Source: Sporosarcina trichiuri (GTDB lineage Bacteria; Bacillota; Bacilli; Bacillales_A; Planococcaceae). From it: a DNA stretch of 64,000 nt. Under the pieces are notes generated by a model. The model made no database searches. It was not told where the DNA came from and saw only the letters and a program-made list of their open reading frames with translations. The DNA lies in assembly GCF_030406775.1 (NCBI RefSeq), contig NZ_CP129119.1, positions 2,204,001 through 2,268,000 of the forward strand. Reading direction: 5' to 3'. Within the stretch, counting starts at the first letter, position 1. Every line of letters starts with the position of its first letter. Position numbers and translations under genes: made by a program. Of the stretch, positions 1-9,724 are shown one piece after another.

Positions 1-236
1 AAGATGAAACTGACCGCGAACACAATCCGTGCGCCGAATATATTGGCGTAGTAGCCCAGAGGGATCCGCAGCACGGAACCGAGCACGACCGGTACCGCTG
101 TAATGATCGCTATGCGGGATGCAGGGATCGACACATCTTCCCGGATGAACGGGAGGAGCGACGAAATCAGCACCCAGACCATGAATCCCACAACCAGGTT
201 GGCCGTCTGTAACGGCAGCTGCACTTTCTTGATCAT
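1..236 (-). CDS. narK: NarK-type nitrate/nitrite transporter (MFS), N-terminal part only
   Basis: The first 78 residues of an inner-membrane major facilitator protein; the rest lies beyond the window edge. The visible part begins MIKKVQLPLQTANLVVGFMV and has two hydrophobic helices joined by a loop containing RIPLGYYANIFGARI, which corresponds to the conserved MFS loop after helix 2 in the NarK family. The family exchanges nitrate and nitrite across the membrane for nitrate respiration. The ATG at 236 was chosen because homologues start close to this point, although its ribosome site is weak. It is the last visible gene of the narGHJI-nreABC-hemerythrin run, which fits nitrate supply to NarG. 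Confidence 0.85.
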   Translation of the reverse strand, partial: MIKKVQLPLQTANLVVGFMVWVLISSLLPFIREDVSIPASRIAIITAVPVVLGSVLRIPLGYYANIFGARIVFAVSFI

Positions 237-302
237 CCATATCAGTCCATTTCTATAGAGAATGAAAGGCTTTGCAGTCTATCAGACTTTCACTGTACCT
301 GC

Positions 303-827
303 CTACACGATAGGCGTGTACAGTTTGTCGAACAGCGCATCCTGCTGTTCGATCCGGAGCATCGACTCCACCATCGGAAACACGATCGTTTCTTCCTTGA
401 TGAAGTGAACCATGATCGCTTCGTAAGCTTCCCCGGCGTCTTTTGAAACCGCTTCAAGATCTTCAAGGGACAGCTCATCCAGGCTGCCGCGGGTGTGATG
501 CAGGAAGTGGCCGATGTAGGCATCGAGTTCTTCATGCTCTTCTTCCACCGCCCGGACGGGTCCCTGTTCGTTCCCGACATACTGTGCAAGTTCAGGGAAC
601 AGGATCTCCTCTTCCTTATCCGTATGGTTCTTGAACGGTTCGATGAACTCGATCAGCGCTTTACGCAGTGACCGCATCGCTTCGCGTCCTTCTTCCAGTG
701 AATAGATCCGATTCTCGAAGCCGAGTACGATCGGATGCCAGTTGTCCATGAGATACATCAAATACTGATGTTCGTTTTCCAGTACCTGCAGTGCAGGCAG
801 ATCAAACTTGAATCGTTTCGTATCCAT
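303..827 (-). CDS. Hemerythrin HHE-domain protein
   Basis: A 174-residue soluble protein built of predicted helices with the metal-ligand pattern of HHE hemerythrins: His20, His31, His68 followed by EEE, His98, His107, His141 and EE at 145-146. Such domains bind a di-iron centre, and in bacteria they bind oxygen or handle nitric oxide and iron-sulfur damage. It begins 31 bp after nreC ends and lies 66 bp before narK, so it is probably co-transcribed with the nitrate genes; protection against NO formed during nitrate respiration is an inference from that position. A GGAGG-type ribosome site precedes the ATG. It is not the di-iron repair protein ScdA/YtfE in full form, since the N-terminal ScdA domain is missing. 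Confidence 0.82.
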   Translation of the reverse strand: MDTKRFKFDLPALQVLENEHQYLMYLMDNWHPIVLGFENRIYSLEEGREAMRSLRKALIEFIEPFKNHTDKEEEILFPELAQYVGNEQGPVRAVEEEHEELDAYIGHFLHHTRGSLDELSLEDLEAVSKDAGEAYEAIMVHFIKEETIVFPMVESMLRIEQQDALFDKLYTPIV

Positions 828-858
828 CGGTCTGCCTCCGTTTACGTAATGCCTGCTG

Positions 859-1506
859 TCAGAAGTTCAGGAACTTCTTTTTGAGCGCATACTCGACGAG
901 CTCCGGTTTGCTCTTCAAGTTCAGTTTTTCCATCAGTTTGGCTTTATGGGCTTCCACTGTTTTCACCGAAATGTACAGTTTTTCTGCAATTTCCTTGTTG
1001 CCGTATCCTTTCGCAACGAGCGGAAGCACTTCGATTTCACGCTTCGACAAGATTTTGAAGGGATCGGTCTCGACTTCGTCTCCGTCTTTCTTGACGAATT
1101 CCCGGACGAGCGATGTCGCCATGGAGGGCTGGATGTACGTGCCGCCGTCATAGACGGTGCGGATCGCCGAGAACAGCTCATCATCCGGCGAGTTTTTCAG
1201 TACGTAACCGGATGCCCCGCTTTTCAGCACATGGAAGAGATACTCCTCATCGTCGTACATGGTCAGGATGACAATTTTCGTTTCGGGGAAATCCTCACTG
1301 ATTTTGCCGGTGGCGATCAGTCCGCTTTCTCCCGGCGGCATGCTGAGATCCATGAGAAGGACATCCGGTCGGTGTTTCGCGACTTGGTCGTATGCCTCCA
1401 GACCGTCCGCCGCAGTCGCAACGACCTCCATATCGGGCTGGTAATTCAAAATGTGGGCGAAGCCGCTTCTGACGACAGCGTGGTCGTCTGCAATAATAAG
1501 TTTCAC
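859..1506 (-). CDS. nreC: NreC response regulator (LuxR/NarL type)
   Basis: A 215-residue response regulator. The receiver domain (about 1-120) has DD at 7-8, the phospho-acceptor Asp53 in LLMDLSMP and the conserved Lys near residue 103. A LuxR-type helix-turn-helix lies at about 150-210 ([15 protein letters not shown]...[18 protein letters not shown]). NreC is activated by NreB when oxygen is absent and turns on narGHJI in staphylococci. The start is GTG, overlapping the nreB stop by 4 bp (GTGA), a sign of translational coupling. A matching NreC palindrome lies upstream of narG in this window. Confidence 0.93.
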   Translation of the reverse strand: MKLIIADDHAVVRSGFAHILNYQPDMEVVATAADGLEAYDQVAKHRPDVLLMDLSMPPGESGLIATGKISEDFPETKIVILTMYDDEEYLFHVLKSGASGYVLKNSPDDELFSAIRTVYDGGTYIQPSMATSLVREFVKKDGDEVETDPFKILSKREIEVLPLVAKGYGNKEIAEKLYISVKTVEAHKAKLMEKLNLKSKPELVEYALKKKFLNF

Positions 1507-2570
1507 TGTCCGTCTCCCCTTCCGTTCAGAGGCACGGTCAGTTCAATTACGGTCCCCGTTCCGATGCCTGATCGTATAGTCAAGTCTGCATGCACGAGTT
1601 CCGCGCGCTCCCTCATGCCGAACAGACCGAGACCCGTGCCTTTATGGACAGGGGAATTGAGGTCGAAGCCGGACCCCCTGTCTTCCACGGTCAGCTTCAG
1701 ATCGGAATCCGTCAGCAGCAGTGCCACCTCCACCTCTTCCACGCCTGCATACTTCAGCGCATTGAACACCGCTTCCTGGCAGACCCGGTAGACGACTGTC
1801 TCGATTTCCCCGTCGAACCGGACGGACTGGACGTTGCTGCTGAAGTCGACGAGCATGCCATAGTTCTTCTCGATCCATTTGAAATGCGTTCTGAACGCCG
1901 CCTCCAGTCCAAGGTCATCCAGCGTGGCCGGACGCAGCTGGACGGACAGATGACGAATGTCTTCCAGCAGGCGCATGAGCGAGCCTTCCGTCTGCTTGAC
2001 TTTCTTCAAGACGTCTTCTTCCACATTCATATATTTCAAGACACGCAGGTCGACGAGTGCGCTGAGCATTTCCTGCGCCACACTGTCATGCAGTTCCCGT
2101 GAAATCCGTTTCCGTTCGCCTTCCTGGGCTTTGATGACCCGCTTGACGAGCGTCTGCTGATGCATCGATTCCTGAGTCTTGATCTGTTCGGTCAGGTCGC
2201 GCAACATGAAGACACGGATCCCATTTTCTCTGTCGATCATCTGGATGCTGCCTGTATACGGCACGATCCCCCTGCCCGCCGTCTCCAGGAACACCTGGAA
2301 TGATGGGATATCACGATCGGGATCTGACATATAGCAGGCGATGCACGTCTGCTCTTCCTCTGCGCTGGTAAATCCTTTGCAGGCCATACAGATCGCTTTT
2401 GTGCTTCCTGCTTTCATGAGCTCGGCAACTTGCGGATCGAGGATCTGCTCCGCTGCCTGGTTCATGGAGACGACCCGGTTCTCCTCATCGAAGAAGAATA
2501 TGGCTTCCGACGAACGGTCATACAGCTTCATCAGCAGGCTGTTCATGCCGTTTTGACTCAGTTCCTTCAA
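1503..2570 (-). CDS. nreB: NreB oxygen-sensing histidine kinase
   Basis: A 355-residue cytoplasmic kinase without membrane segments. An N-terminal PAS-like region holds four cysteines at 61, 64, 76 and 79 (CMAC and CIAC), the ligands of the oxygen-labile [4Fe-4S] cluster of NreB; the spacing equals that of the staphylococcal protein. The HisKA_3 phosphorylation site is His161 in [14 protein letters not shown], and the HATPase domain near the C-terminus ends in [15 protein letters not shown]. Loss of the cluster in oxygen shuts off autophosphorylation. The start appears to be a TTG that overlaps the nreA stop (TTGA); an ATG eight codons in is an alternative. Confidence 0.94.
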   Translation of the reverse strand: MKELSQNGMNSLLMKLYDRSSEAIFFFDEENRVVSMNQAAEQILDPQVAELMKAGSTKAICMACKGFTSAEEEQTCIACYMSDPDRDIPSFQVFLETAGRGIVPYTGSIQMIDRENGIRVFMLRDLTEQIKTQESMHQQTLVKRVIKAQEGERKRISRELHDSVAQEMLSALVDLRVLKYMNVEEDVLKKVKQTEGSLMRLLEDIRHLSVQLRPATLDDLGLEAAFRTHFKWIEKNYGMLVDFSSNVQSVRFDGEIETVVYRVCQEAVFNALKYAGVEEVEVALLLTDSDLKLTVEDRGSGFDLNSPVHKGTGLGLFGMRERAELVHADLTIRSGIGTGTVIELTVPLNGRGDGQ

Positions 2571-3034
2571 TTTACGCTCATCTCCTCACTGTAGTAGGGA
2601 CCGAACGTGGGGGCGACCAGGGTCTGAAGCAGTTTGAATTTCTCCTCATCCATGCAATTCTTCTTCCTGCAGCCCGCCAGCAGGATGCCTTTGACCCGAT
2701 TGTACTTGAACAGCGGGATGGCAGCGAAGCTCTCGAGCCCTTCCGCCATGATGATCGGGTAGTTGTACAGATCCTTCTCCTTGAAATAGTCCTCCGTGTC
2801 GGGGGCGAAGATCGCTTTCCCTGTCTTGAAGACAGTTCCCGCCACGCCTTTTCCCGACTGCAGGACGATACGGCGGTACCGCTGGCTCAAATTCCCGGAC
2901 GCATACTCCCAGCGGATCTGGAAACGGCGCTCTTCCGGCTGCACTAGGGCAAGGGCTGTGAAGTCGCAATCCATAATACGGCGGATCTCCTCCACTTGCT
3001 GCAGATAATCGAACGCGGGTGCTCGGCTTTCCAT
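2567..3034 (-). CDS. nreA: NreA GAF-domain nitrate sensor
   Basis: A 155-residue single GAF domain (SGKGVAGTVFKTGKAIF, FAAIPLFKYNRVKGILLAG). In Staphylococcus carnosus NreA binds nitrate and restrains NreB when nitrate is missing, so the three Nre proteins integrate oxygen and nitrate. It is placed directly before nreB with overlapping ends and 48 bp after narI, so narGHJI-nreABC may form one transcript. A GGGAGG ribosome site lies about 7 bases before the ATG. Function is assigned from family and context. Confidence 0.88.
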   Translation of the reverse strand: MESRAPAFDYLQQVEEIRRIMDCDFTALALVQPEERRFQIRWEYASGNLSQRYRRIVLQSGKGVAGTVFKTGKAIFAPDTEDYFKEKDLYNYPIIMAEGLESFAAIPLFKYNRVKGILLAGCRKKNCMDEEKFKLLQTLVAPTFGPYYSEEMSVN

Positions 3035-3082
3035 GAGTGTCCTCCCTCGCTGGAGAGAGGTCTCATGCAGCCCCTCTCCGGA

Positions 3083-3763
3083 TCAGTTTCGTTTGTCTTT
3101 TCTGTACAGAATATAGCTTCTGCCCACATAATTCAACGGTACACTCCATACATGGACGAGCCGGGTGAACGGCCACAGTGCGAAAATCAGGAATCCTGTC
3201 AGGATGTGCAGTTTGAACATGATCGGTACGGACGCCATGAATGCCGCATCCGGACGCAGGATCAGCAGAGAGCGGAACCAGATCGAAATGGTCGACCGGT
3301 AATCGAACCCGGGTGTCATCGTATTGGTGATCAGCGAGCTGTAGACGCCGAGGAACACGATGAGCAGAAGGAACGTATTGACGATCAGGTCCGAAGCGGA
3401 CGACAGGTGACGCACATTGCTGTTCGTGAAACGGCGGCTCGTCAGGATGATCATTCCGATCAATGTCACGACACCGAAGAATCCGCCTCCCCATACAGCG
3501 CCGAGATGGTACATATGATCGCTGACGCCCATGGCCCGCGTCCATTCTTTGGGGATGCCGAGTCCTGCAACATGCCCAAGGATGACCGGAAAGATCCCGA
3601 TATGGAACAGCAGGCTGCCGATCATCAGCTGCTTCTTCTCGATGAATTCACTGGATTTCGCCGTCCAGCCGAACTGATCGTGCCGGTACCGGAAAATGTG
3701 ACCGACGATGAATACCGCGATACAGAGATAAGGGAATATCACCCATAAAAATTGACTAGTCAT
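3083..3763 (-). CDS. narI: Respiratory nitrate reductase gamma subunit (cytochrome b)
   Basis: A 226-residue integral membrane protein with five hydrophobic segments, the size and layout of NarI. It carries two b-type hemes and passes electrons from menaquinol to NarH. Conserved family stretches include the first helix followed by GHIFRYRHDQFGWTAKSS and a C-terminal region ending near RLVHVWSVPLNYVGRSYI. The start overlaps narJ by 8 bp. It is the last gene of the reductase operon before the nre genes. Confidence 0.95.
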   Translation of the reverse strand: MTSQFLWVIFPYLCIAVFIVGHIFRYRHDQFGWTAKSSEFIEKKQLMIGSLLFHIGIFPVILGHVAGLGIPKEWTRAMGVSDHMYHLGAVWGGGFFGVVTLIGMIILTSRRFTNSNVRHLSSASDLIVNTFLLLIVFLGVYSSLITNTMTPGFDYRSTISIWFRSLLILRPDAAFMASVPIMFKLHILTGFLIFALWPFTRLVHVWSVPLNYVGRSYILYRKDKRN

Positions 3764-4328
3764 TGGCCGGAACCTCCCGTGGGATCATGCATGCTTTGAA
3801 TTCTTCACGCATCCCTCTGACAAGGGAATAATACGGACTGCCGTACTTCTCGAGCGCTTTCATCAGATGATAGGAGCCGTCTTCCAGCACCGCCAGCAGC
3901 ATCGAGAAACTCTGCTGGGCGCGCGGGTCTCCCTTCCATTCCGCCGCGTAGATGAATTCACACATAAGCGGCAGCGAATCAGGCAGTTCGCTGTCCGGCA
4001 TCGTAAGCCCGAACATTTCGTACAGCACTTTCAGCCGGGCCAGCGTCTGGCCGCGTTCTTTCGAATCCCCCATCTTCACGTAGGTCATGAACAGGGTGGC
4101 ATCGCTCTGGAAATCCAAGGTATATGTATACATCTCCTGGATTTCATCGAGGCTGTACGTCATCATTTCGTCCCAGTACTCCTTCACATAGGGATAGGAA
4201 GGATCGGAGGGGCGGACGGACCCCTCCAGCACATCGGGATGGAATGTGAGTTTTTCAGGATAGGAGAACTGCTGGGCGAAAAACCCGAAAATCTGTTTCT
4301 TGTCGTACAGAAGATCCAAGTCAATCAC
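3756..4328 (-). CDS. narJ: Nitrate reductase assembly chaperone NarJ
   Basis: A cytoplasmic chaperone of about 190 residues (TorD/NarJ family) that helps insert the molybdenum cofactor and iron-sulfur clusters into NarG before membrane attachment. A longer frame is open upstream to 4484, but those residues are an out-of-frame reading of the narH 3' end. The GTG at 4328 gives a normal NarJ length, has a GGGGGGA ribosome site about 6 bases before it, overlaps the narH stop by 8 bp, and starts with VIDLDLLYDKKQIFGFFAQQ as homologues do. Confidence 0.92.
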   Translation of the reverse strand: MIDLDLLYDKKQIFGFFAQQFSYPEKLTFHPDVLEGSVRPSDPSYPYVKEYWDEMMTYSLDEIQEMYTYTLDFQSDATLFMTYVKMGDSKERGQTLARLKVLYEMFGLTMPDSELPDSLPLMCEFIYAAEWKGDPRAQQSFSMLLAVLEDGSYHLMKALEKYGSPYYSLVRGMREEFKACMIPREVPAND

Positions 4329-5937
4329 GCCAGATCCCCCCATAGAAATTCTCTTCGTAGATTTCCTTCCCGGTCTTGACTGGCGCTCCTGCTCCCGCAT
4401 TGACCGGGCCGCAACCGTCACAGCTGCCATTCGATCCCATGACGGAGAAGTTGCTGTATGGATCCTGCTGGACAGCTTCGCCATACGTACCCATTCCGGT
4501 GTAGCCGGCCGATCCTTGGGAGCGGTAGACGTTCATCTGCCCCTCTTTGTGGGAGGTCGGGATAACGAAACGGTCTTCGTATTTCGCGATGGCCAGAAGG
4601 CGGTACATCTTTTTCGCGGTGGAAGCGGTCAGGCCGACCCGATCCAGTTTGCTTTCATCGAAGTCCTTGCCGGAAGACTGGGCTCTCATGAAGGAGCGCA
4701 TCATCGCCATGCGCTGCAGGGAGCCTTTCACGGTTTCCGTATCACCTGCTGTCAGCATATTGGCCAAGTATTGGATCGGGATCCGCATTTCTTCGATTGC
4801 CGGGAAGATCATATCCGGATTCTGGATGGAGTCTTTTCCTTCGAAGTAGTTCATGATCGGGCTGAGCGGCGGCACATACCAGACCATCGGCAGCGTGCGG
4901 TATTCCGGGTGGAGCGGGAATGCGAGTTTGTACTCGATCGCGAGCTTGTAGACCGGTGAGTTCTGGGCTGCCGTGATCCAGTCTTCCGAGATGCCGTCTT
5001 TCCTTGCCTGTTCGATCACTTCCGGATCGCTTGGGTCAAGGAACAGATCGCATTGTGCGTTGTACAGGTCTTTCGGATCCGGAGTGGCCGCTGCTTCGAG
5101 GACACGGTCCGCATCATACAGCAGGACACCGAGATAGCGGATCCGTCCTGTACATGTCTCCGAGCATACGGTCGGGAGTCCGGATTCGATGCGCGGGAAG
5201 CAGAATGTGCACTTCTCGGCTTTGTTCGTCTTCCAGTTGAAGTACACTTTTTTGTACGGGCAGCCGGTCATGCAGTAGCGCCAGCCGCGGCACGCTTCCT
5301 GGTCGACGAGGACGATGCCGTCCTCGTCCCGTTTGTACATGGCGCCTGACGGACAGGATGCGACACAGCTAGGGTTGAGGCAGTGCTCGCACAGCCGCGG
5401 CAGGTACATCATGAACGCCTGCTCGAAGTTGAACTTGATCTCCTCTTCGATCTTCTGGATATTCGGATCCGTCGGGCCTGTGATATGGCCGCCCGCGAGC
5501 TGATCCTCCCAGTTCGGCCCCCACTCGAGGTCCATGTAGTCGCCTGTGACGACCGATTTCGCGCGGGCGACCGGCGTATGCTCACTGTCCGGTGCCGTTG
5601 TCAGCTTTTCGTAATCGTACGTCCATGGCTCGTAATAGTCTTTCATCTCCGGCATATCCGGGTTGTAGAAGATCTTGCCGAGGGCGATTTTGGAAAGCTT
5701 GGAGCCCGATTTGAGCTCCAGCTTGCCGTTCCGCAGGTTCCAGCCGCCTTTGTAGATCTCCTGGTCTTCCCACCGCTTCGGATAGCCGATCCCCGGCTTC
5801 GTTTCCACGTTGTTGAACCACATATATTCAGCACCTTCGCGGTTCGTCCATGTCGTTTTGCATGTCACGCTGCACGTATGGCAGCCGATGCATTTGTCCA
5901 GGTTCATCACCATTGCGATCTGCGCTTTAATTTTCAA
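4321..5937 (-). CDS. narH: Respiratory nitrate reductase beta subunit
   Basis: A 538-residue iron-sulfur protein that moves electrons from NarI to NarG. Cysteine groups are visible in order: CIGCHTCSVTC (16-26), then CEHCLNPSCVASCP, CRGWRYCMTGCP, and CTFCFPR with a following CSETC. The Trp in CRGWRYC replaces a cysteine, as expected for the [3Fe-4S] cluster of NarH; the other groups hold three [4Fe-4S] clusters. Length is close to that of other Gram-positive NarH proteins. It overlaps narG by 11 bp upstream and narJ by 8 bp downstream. Confidence 0.97.
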   Translation of the reverse strand: MKIKAQIAMVMNLDKCIGCHTCSVTCKTTWTNREGAEYMWFNNVETKPGIGYPKRWEDQEIYKGGWNLRNGKLELKSGSKLSKIALGKIFYNPDMPEMKDYYEPWTYDYEKLTTAPDSEHTPVARAKSVVTGDYMDLEWGPNWEDQLAGGHITGPTDPNIQKIEEEIKFNFEQAFMMYLPRLCEHCLNPSCVASCPSGAMYKRDEDGIVLVDQEACRGWRYCMTGCPYKKVYFNWKTNKAEKCTFCFPRIESGLPTVCSETCTGRIRYLGVLLYDADRVLEAAATPDPKDLYNAQCDLFLDPSDPEVIEQARKDGISEDWITAAQNSPVYKLAIEYKLAFPLHPEYRTLPMVWYVPPLSPIMNYFEGKDSIQNPDMIFPAIEEMRIPIQYLANMLTAGDTETVKGSLQRMAMMRSFMRAQSSGKDFDESKLDRVGLTASTAKKMYRLLAIAKYEDRFVIPTSHKEGQMNVYRSQGSAGYTGMGTYGEAVQQDPYSNFSVMGSNGSCDGCGPVNAGAGAPVKTGKEIYEENFYGGIWRD

Positions 5938-8900
5938 GCCAGTTGACCTCCTTCATTTTGCGGACGGCTACGTACTCGTCACGCTGGTTGCCGATCGGTC
6001 CGTAGTAGTTGAAGCCATAGCTCAGCTGTGCGTATCCGCCGACCATCTGTGTCGGTTTCATATGGATGCGTGTCGGCGCGTTATGGCTGCCGCCGCGTTC
6101 TTCCGTAATTTCGGAGCCCGGCACCTGGATGTGCTTATCCTGTGCGTGGTACATGAACATCGTGCCTTTTGGCATCCGGTGGCTGACGACAGCACGGGCT
6201 GTGACGACGCCGTTCCGGTTATAGACCTCCAGCCACTGGTTGTCATCGATGCCATGTGCGTCTGCATCCACGTCGGACAGCCAGACGGTCGGACCTCCGC
6301 GGAACAATGTCAGCATGTGCTGGTTGTCCTGGTAGGTCGTATGGATGTTCCACTTGCCATGCGGTGTCAGATAGCGCAGGACGAGGGAGTCCTCCGTGCC
6401 TGCGACAGGACGGTCATGCGGCCCGAGTACGAGCGGCGGCAGTGTCGGTTTATAGACCGGCAGCGCCTCCCCGAAGTCGAGGAACAGCTCATGATCCAGA
6501 TAGAAGTGTTGGCGTCCTGTCAGCGTCCGGAACGGCACGAGACGCTCGATGTTGGTCGTAAACGGCGAGTATCTGCGACCCAGTTTGTTGGATCCGCTGA
6601 AGACCGGAGTCGGAATGACTTCACGCGGCTGCGCGGTGATACCGGCAAATGTGAACCGTTCCGCCGCTCGGTCTGCCGAGATGTCCTTGAGTTCCACGCC
6701 GGTGTCCGCTTCCGCAGAAAGGAATGCTTTCTGGGAGACACGTCCGTTCGTCGCTGAAGACAGTGTCAGCATCGCTTCCGCAACATGCTTCGCGGTGTGC
6801 AGCTTCGGCAGTCCGTCTTTGATGGTGTCGTCTTCGTAGACCCCGTTGATGCCCTTCATCATTTCGTATTCGTCCGCAACCGAGAAGCTGACGCCGTGTG
6901 CCCCTACTTTTCCTGTAGATAAAAGCGGTCCGAGCGTGACGTACTTGTCATACACTTTCGTATAGTCTCGTTCGACAATCGTCATGCCGGGCATCGTCTT
7001 GCCCGGGATCGCTTCCGCCTCGCCTTTCGTCCAGTCCCGCACATCGCCGTATGGCTGTGCGATCTCCTGCGCCGAGTCGTGGGCGAGCGGAGAGGTCACC
7101 AGGTCTTTGTAGACGCCCGGAAGATGGGTCTTCGCTATTTCCGAGAAAGTCTCCGCGATCGACCGGTAGATGTCCCAGTCGGAACGTGATTCCCATAGAG
7201 GATCGACCGCCGGATTGAACGGGTGGACGAATGGGTGCATATCCGTGGACGACAAGTCGACTTTCTCATACCAGGTCGCTGCCGGCAGGACCAGATCGGC
7301 ATAGAGCGGGGTCGTTGTCATCCGGAAGTCGAGCGCGACGAGCAGGTCAAGTTTTCCTTCGACTTCATCCCGCCAGACGACTTCTTCCGGCTTCATGCGT
7401 TCATTCGGCTTGGCCAGGAGGTTGTCGGTTGCGCCGAACAGGTGCTTCATGAAGTATTCCTGACCTTTTGCGGAGCTGGAGACGAGATTCGAGCGCCAGA
7501 CGAACAGGCTTCTCGGGAAGTTTTCCGGTGCATCCGGATCCTCGATTGCGAACTGCATATCTCCTGAGATCAGCTGATTCTTTACGTAGTCCACGATTTC
7601 AGGTGTTGTCGTGTGCCCCGCTTCGGCTGCTTCTTCTGTGAGCTGCAGACTGTTGCGGTTGAACTGCGGATAGGACGGCATCCAGCCGAGCCGCGCAGCG
7701 AGCACGTTGTAGTCCGCCGGATGCTCATAGCGGGAGTTCCCACCGAGCGGTGACATGAGCGACTGCGTGCCGGCTTCCTCATACTTCCATTGATCGGTTG
7801 CGAAGTAGAAGAACGACGTCGCATTCTGGAGCCGCGGCGGTGCCTGCCAGTCCCGTGCGAAGGCGATCGTGCTCCACCCTTCGATCGGACGGCATTTCTC
7901 CTGTCCGACGTAATGCGCCCAGCCGCCGCCGTTGACACCTTGGGAGGCTGTCAGCGTGACAAGGTTCAGAATAGCTCTGTAGATCGTATCACTGTTGAAC
8001 CAGTGGTTGATGCCGGCACCCATGATGATCATCGAGCGGCCGCCCGTATCGAGCGAGTTCTGTGCGAATTCCCGGGCAATCTGGATGACGAGCTCCGGTT
8101 TGACACTGGTGATCTTCTCCTGCCAGCCCGGTGTGTAGATCGATGACTTATCGAAGTAATCCTCCGCTTCGGTTTCATGTCCGCTGCGGCGGACGCCGTA
8201 TTGGCTGGCCATGACATCATAGACGGTCGCGACTTGGCGGACGGTGCCGTCTGCCAGCGTGATTTCCTTGGCCGGAATGGTGCGGTCGAAGACGCCGTTC
8301 GACAGGTTGTCGAAGAACGGGAAGCGGATCTCCTTCCACTCCGCTCCATGGTCCGCGATGGACAATGCAGGTTCGACGCGTGTTCCATCTTCCTTGTCGA
8401 GCAGCAGGTTCCACTTCACGTCATCCTCCCAGCGCTGGCCCATCGTCCCGTTCGGCACGATGATCTCGTCTGTGCTCTCATCCAGGATGACCGACTTCCA
8501 TTCGGCATGCTGGGACTCCTGTCCGATATCGCTGGCGCGCAGGAAACGTCCTGCTTTATAAGCACCTTCATGTTCATCCAGCAGAAGCAGGAACGGCATA
8601 TCCGTGTATTGTTTCGCATAGTTCAGGAACATCGGCTCTTTCCGCTGTTCATAGAATTCGTCGAGGATGACATGCGTCATCGCCTGTGCGACAGCTGCGT
8701 CCGTACCCGGATTCGCTGCGATCCAGTCATCCGCATGCGTGACACTTTCCGCATAGTCCGGTGCAACGGAGACGACTTTCGTACCCTTGTAGCGGACTTC
8801 TGTCAGGAAGTGGGCATCCGGAGTCCTTGTCAGCGGTACGTTCGATCCCCACATGACGATGTAGCCTGCGTTGAACCAGTCACTCGATTCCGGAACGTCT

Positions 8901-9604
8901 GTCTGCTCGCCCCAGATCTGCGGGGAGGCAGGCGGCAGATCCGCATACCAGTCATAGAAGCTCAGCATCTCGCCGCCCAGAAGGGAAATGAAGCGCGCAC
9001 CGGACGCGTAGCTGACCATCGACATCGCCGGAATCGGGGTGAACCCTGCAATCCGGTCAGGCCCGTACTTCTGGATCGTATAGATGAGCTGTGCGGAAAT
9101 GAGTATCGTCGCATCACGCCAATGGATGCGGACGTGTCCGCCTTTCCCGCGCGCCTTCTTATATTCCGTGGACTTGGCGGGGTCTTCCACAATGCTCGCC
9201 CAAGCGCGTACAGGGTCTTTCTCTTCGGTCAGCGCCTGATTCCACATGCGCCACAATTTCCCGCGGATGTACGGGTATTTGATACGGAGGGGACTGTATT
9301 CGTACCAGGAGAATGAAGCCCCCCGCGGACAGCCCCGCGGTTCGAATTCAGGCATATCAGGGCCGCAGGAAGGGTAATCGATCTGCTGGTTTTCCCATGT
9401 GATGATTCCGTTCTTCACGAACACTTTCCAGCTGCAGGAACCTGTACAGTTAACGCCGTGCGTTGTGCGCACGACCTTATCATGCGACCAGCGCTGCCGG
9501 TACATATTCTCCCAATCACGGTTCTTCTCTTCGAGCACCGACCAGTCGCCCGAGTATTTTTCCACAGGCTTGAAATAGTTCAAGTTGAATTTTGTCTTCC
9601 TCAT
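5927..9604 (-). CDS. narG: Respiratory nitrate reductase alpha subunit (molybdopterin enzyme)
   Basis: The catalytic subunit that reduces nitrate to nitrite with a bis-MGD molybdenum cofactor. From the ATG at 9604 it has 1225 residues, the family length. His49, Cys53 and Cys57 in HGVNCTGSCSW are the start of the FS0 [4Fe-4S] site typical of NarG. Typical stretches such as FEPRGCPRGASFSW, SDWFNAGYIVMWGSN, GGWAHYVGQEK and GGYAQLSYGFNYYGP are present. An in-frame ATG at 9646 would add 14 residues, but 9604 has a GGGAGCAGGAAG ribosome site and matches homologues (MRKTKFNLNYF). An NreC palindrome lies about 110 bp upstream. Confidence 0.97.
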   Translation of the reverse strand: MRKTKFNLNYFKPVEKYSGDWSVLEEKNRDWENMYRQRWSHDKVVRTTHGVNCTGSCSWKVFVKNGIITWENQQIDYPSCGPDMPEFEPRGCPRGASFSWYEYSPLRIKYPYIRGKLWRMWNQALTEEKDPVRAWASIVEDPAKSTEYKKARGKGGHVRIHWRDATILISAQLIYTIQKYGPDRIAGFTPIPAMSMVSYASGARFISLLGGEMLSFYDWYADLPPASPQIWGEQTDVPESSDWFNAGYIVMWGSNVPLTRTPDAHFLTEVRYKGTKVVSVAPDYAESVTHADDWIAANPGTDAAVAQAMTHVILDEFYEQRKEPMFLNYAKQYTDMPFLLLLDEHEGAYKAGRFLRASDIGQESQHAEWKSVILDESTDEIIVPNGTMGQRWEDDVKWNLLLDKEDGTRVEPALSIADHGAEWKEIRFPFFDNLSNGVFDRTIPAKEITLADGTVRQVATVYDVMASQYGVRRSGHETEAEDYFDKSSIYTPGWQEKITSVKPELVIQIAREFAQNSLDTGGRSMIIMGAGINHWFNSDTIYRAILNLVTLTASQGVNGGGWAHYVGQEKCRPIEGWSTIAFARDWQAPPRLQNATSFFYFATDQWKYEEAGTQSLMSPLGGNSRYEHPADYNVLAARLGWMPSYPQFNRNSLQLTEEAAEAGHTTTPEIVDYVKNQLISGDMQFAIEDPDAPENFPRSLFVWRSNLVSSSAKGQEYFMKHLFGATDNLLAKPNERMKPEEVVWRDEVEGKLDLLVALDFRMTTTPLYADLVLPAATWYEKVDLSSTDMHPFVHPFNPAVDPLWESRSDWDIYRSIAETFSEIAKTHLPGVYKDLVTSPLAHDSAQEIAQPYGDVRDWTKGEAEAIPGKTMPGMTIVERDYTKVYDKYVTLGPLLSTGKVGAHGVSFSVADEYEMMKGINGVYEDDTIKDGLPKLHTAKHVAEAMLTLSSATNGRVSQKAFLSAEADTGVELKDISADRAAERFTFAGITAQPREVIPTPVFSGSNKLGRRYSPFTTNIERLVPFRTLTGRQHFYLDHELFLDFGEALPVYKPTLPPLVLGPHDRPVAGTEDSLVLRYLTPHGKWNIHTTYQDNQHMLTLFRGGPTVWLSDVDADAHGIDDNQWLEVYNRNGVVTARAVVSHRMPKGTMFMYHAQDKHIQVPGSEITEERGGSHNAPTRIHMKPTQMVGGYAQLSYGFNYYGPIGNQRDEYVAVRKMKEVNWLEN

Positions 9605-9708
9605 TGTACTTCCTGCTCCCTTCTGAATGACCAATCGCGTTTCCATTGACAGGACTTACTGAGATTTCCTTATATACTCAGCCTAATATGTATTCTGACT
9701 CTTTGCTA

Positions 9709-9724
9709 TAAGGGAATTCCCTAT
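9709..9724. promoter_or_regulatory. Probable NreC-binding palindrome upstream of narG
   Basis: The palindrome AGGGAATTCCCT (9711-9722), flanked by TA and AT, has the AGGG-N4-CCCT form that I recall for the phosphorylated NreC site of staphylococcal nar and nir promoters. It sits about 105-120 bp before the narG start codon. nreC in the same window supplies the regulator. Confidence 0.75.

Noticed and set aside
4329..4484. N-terminal extension of NarJ
   Set aside because: The extra residues are a frame-shifted reading of the narH 3' end; the GTG at 4328 has a good ribosome site and gives family length.
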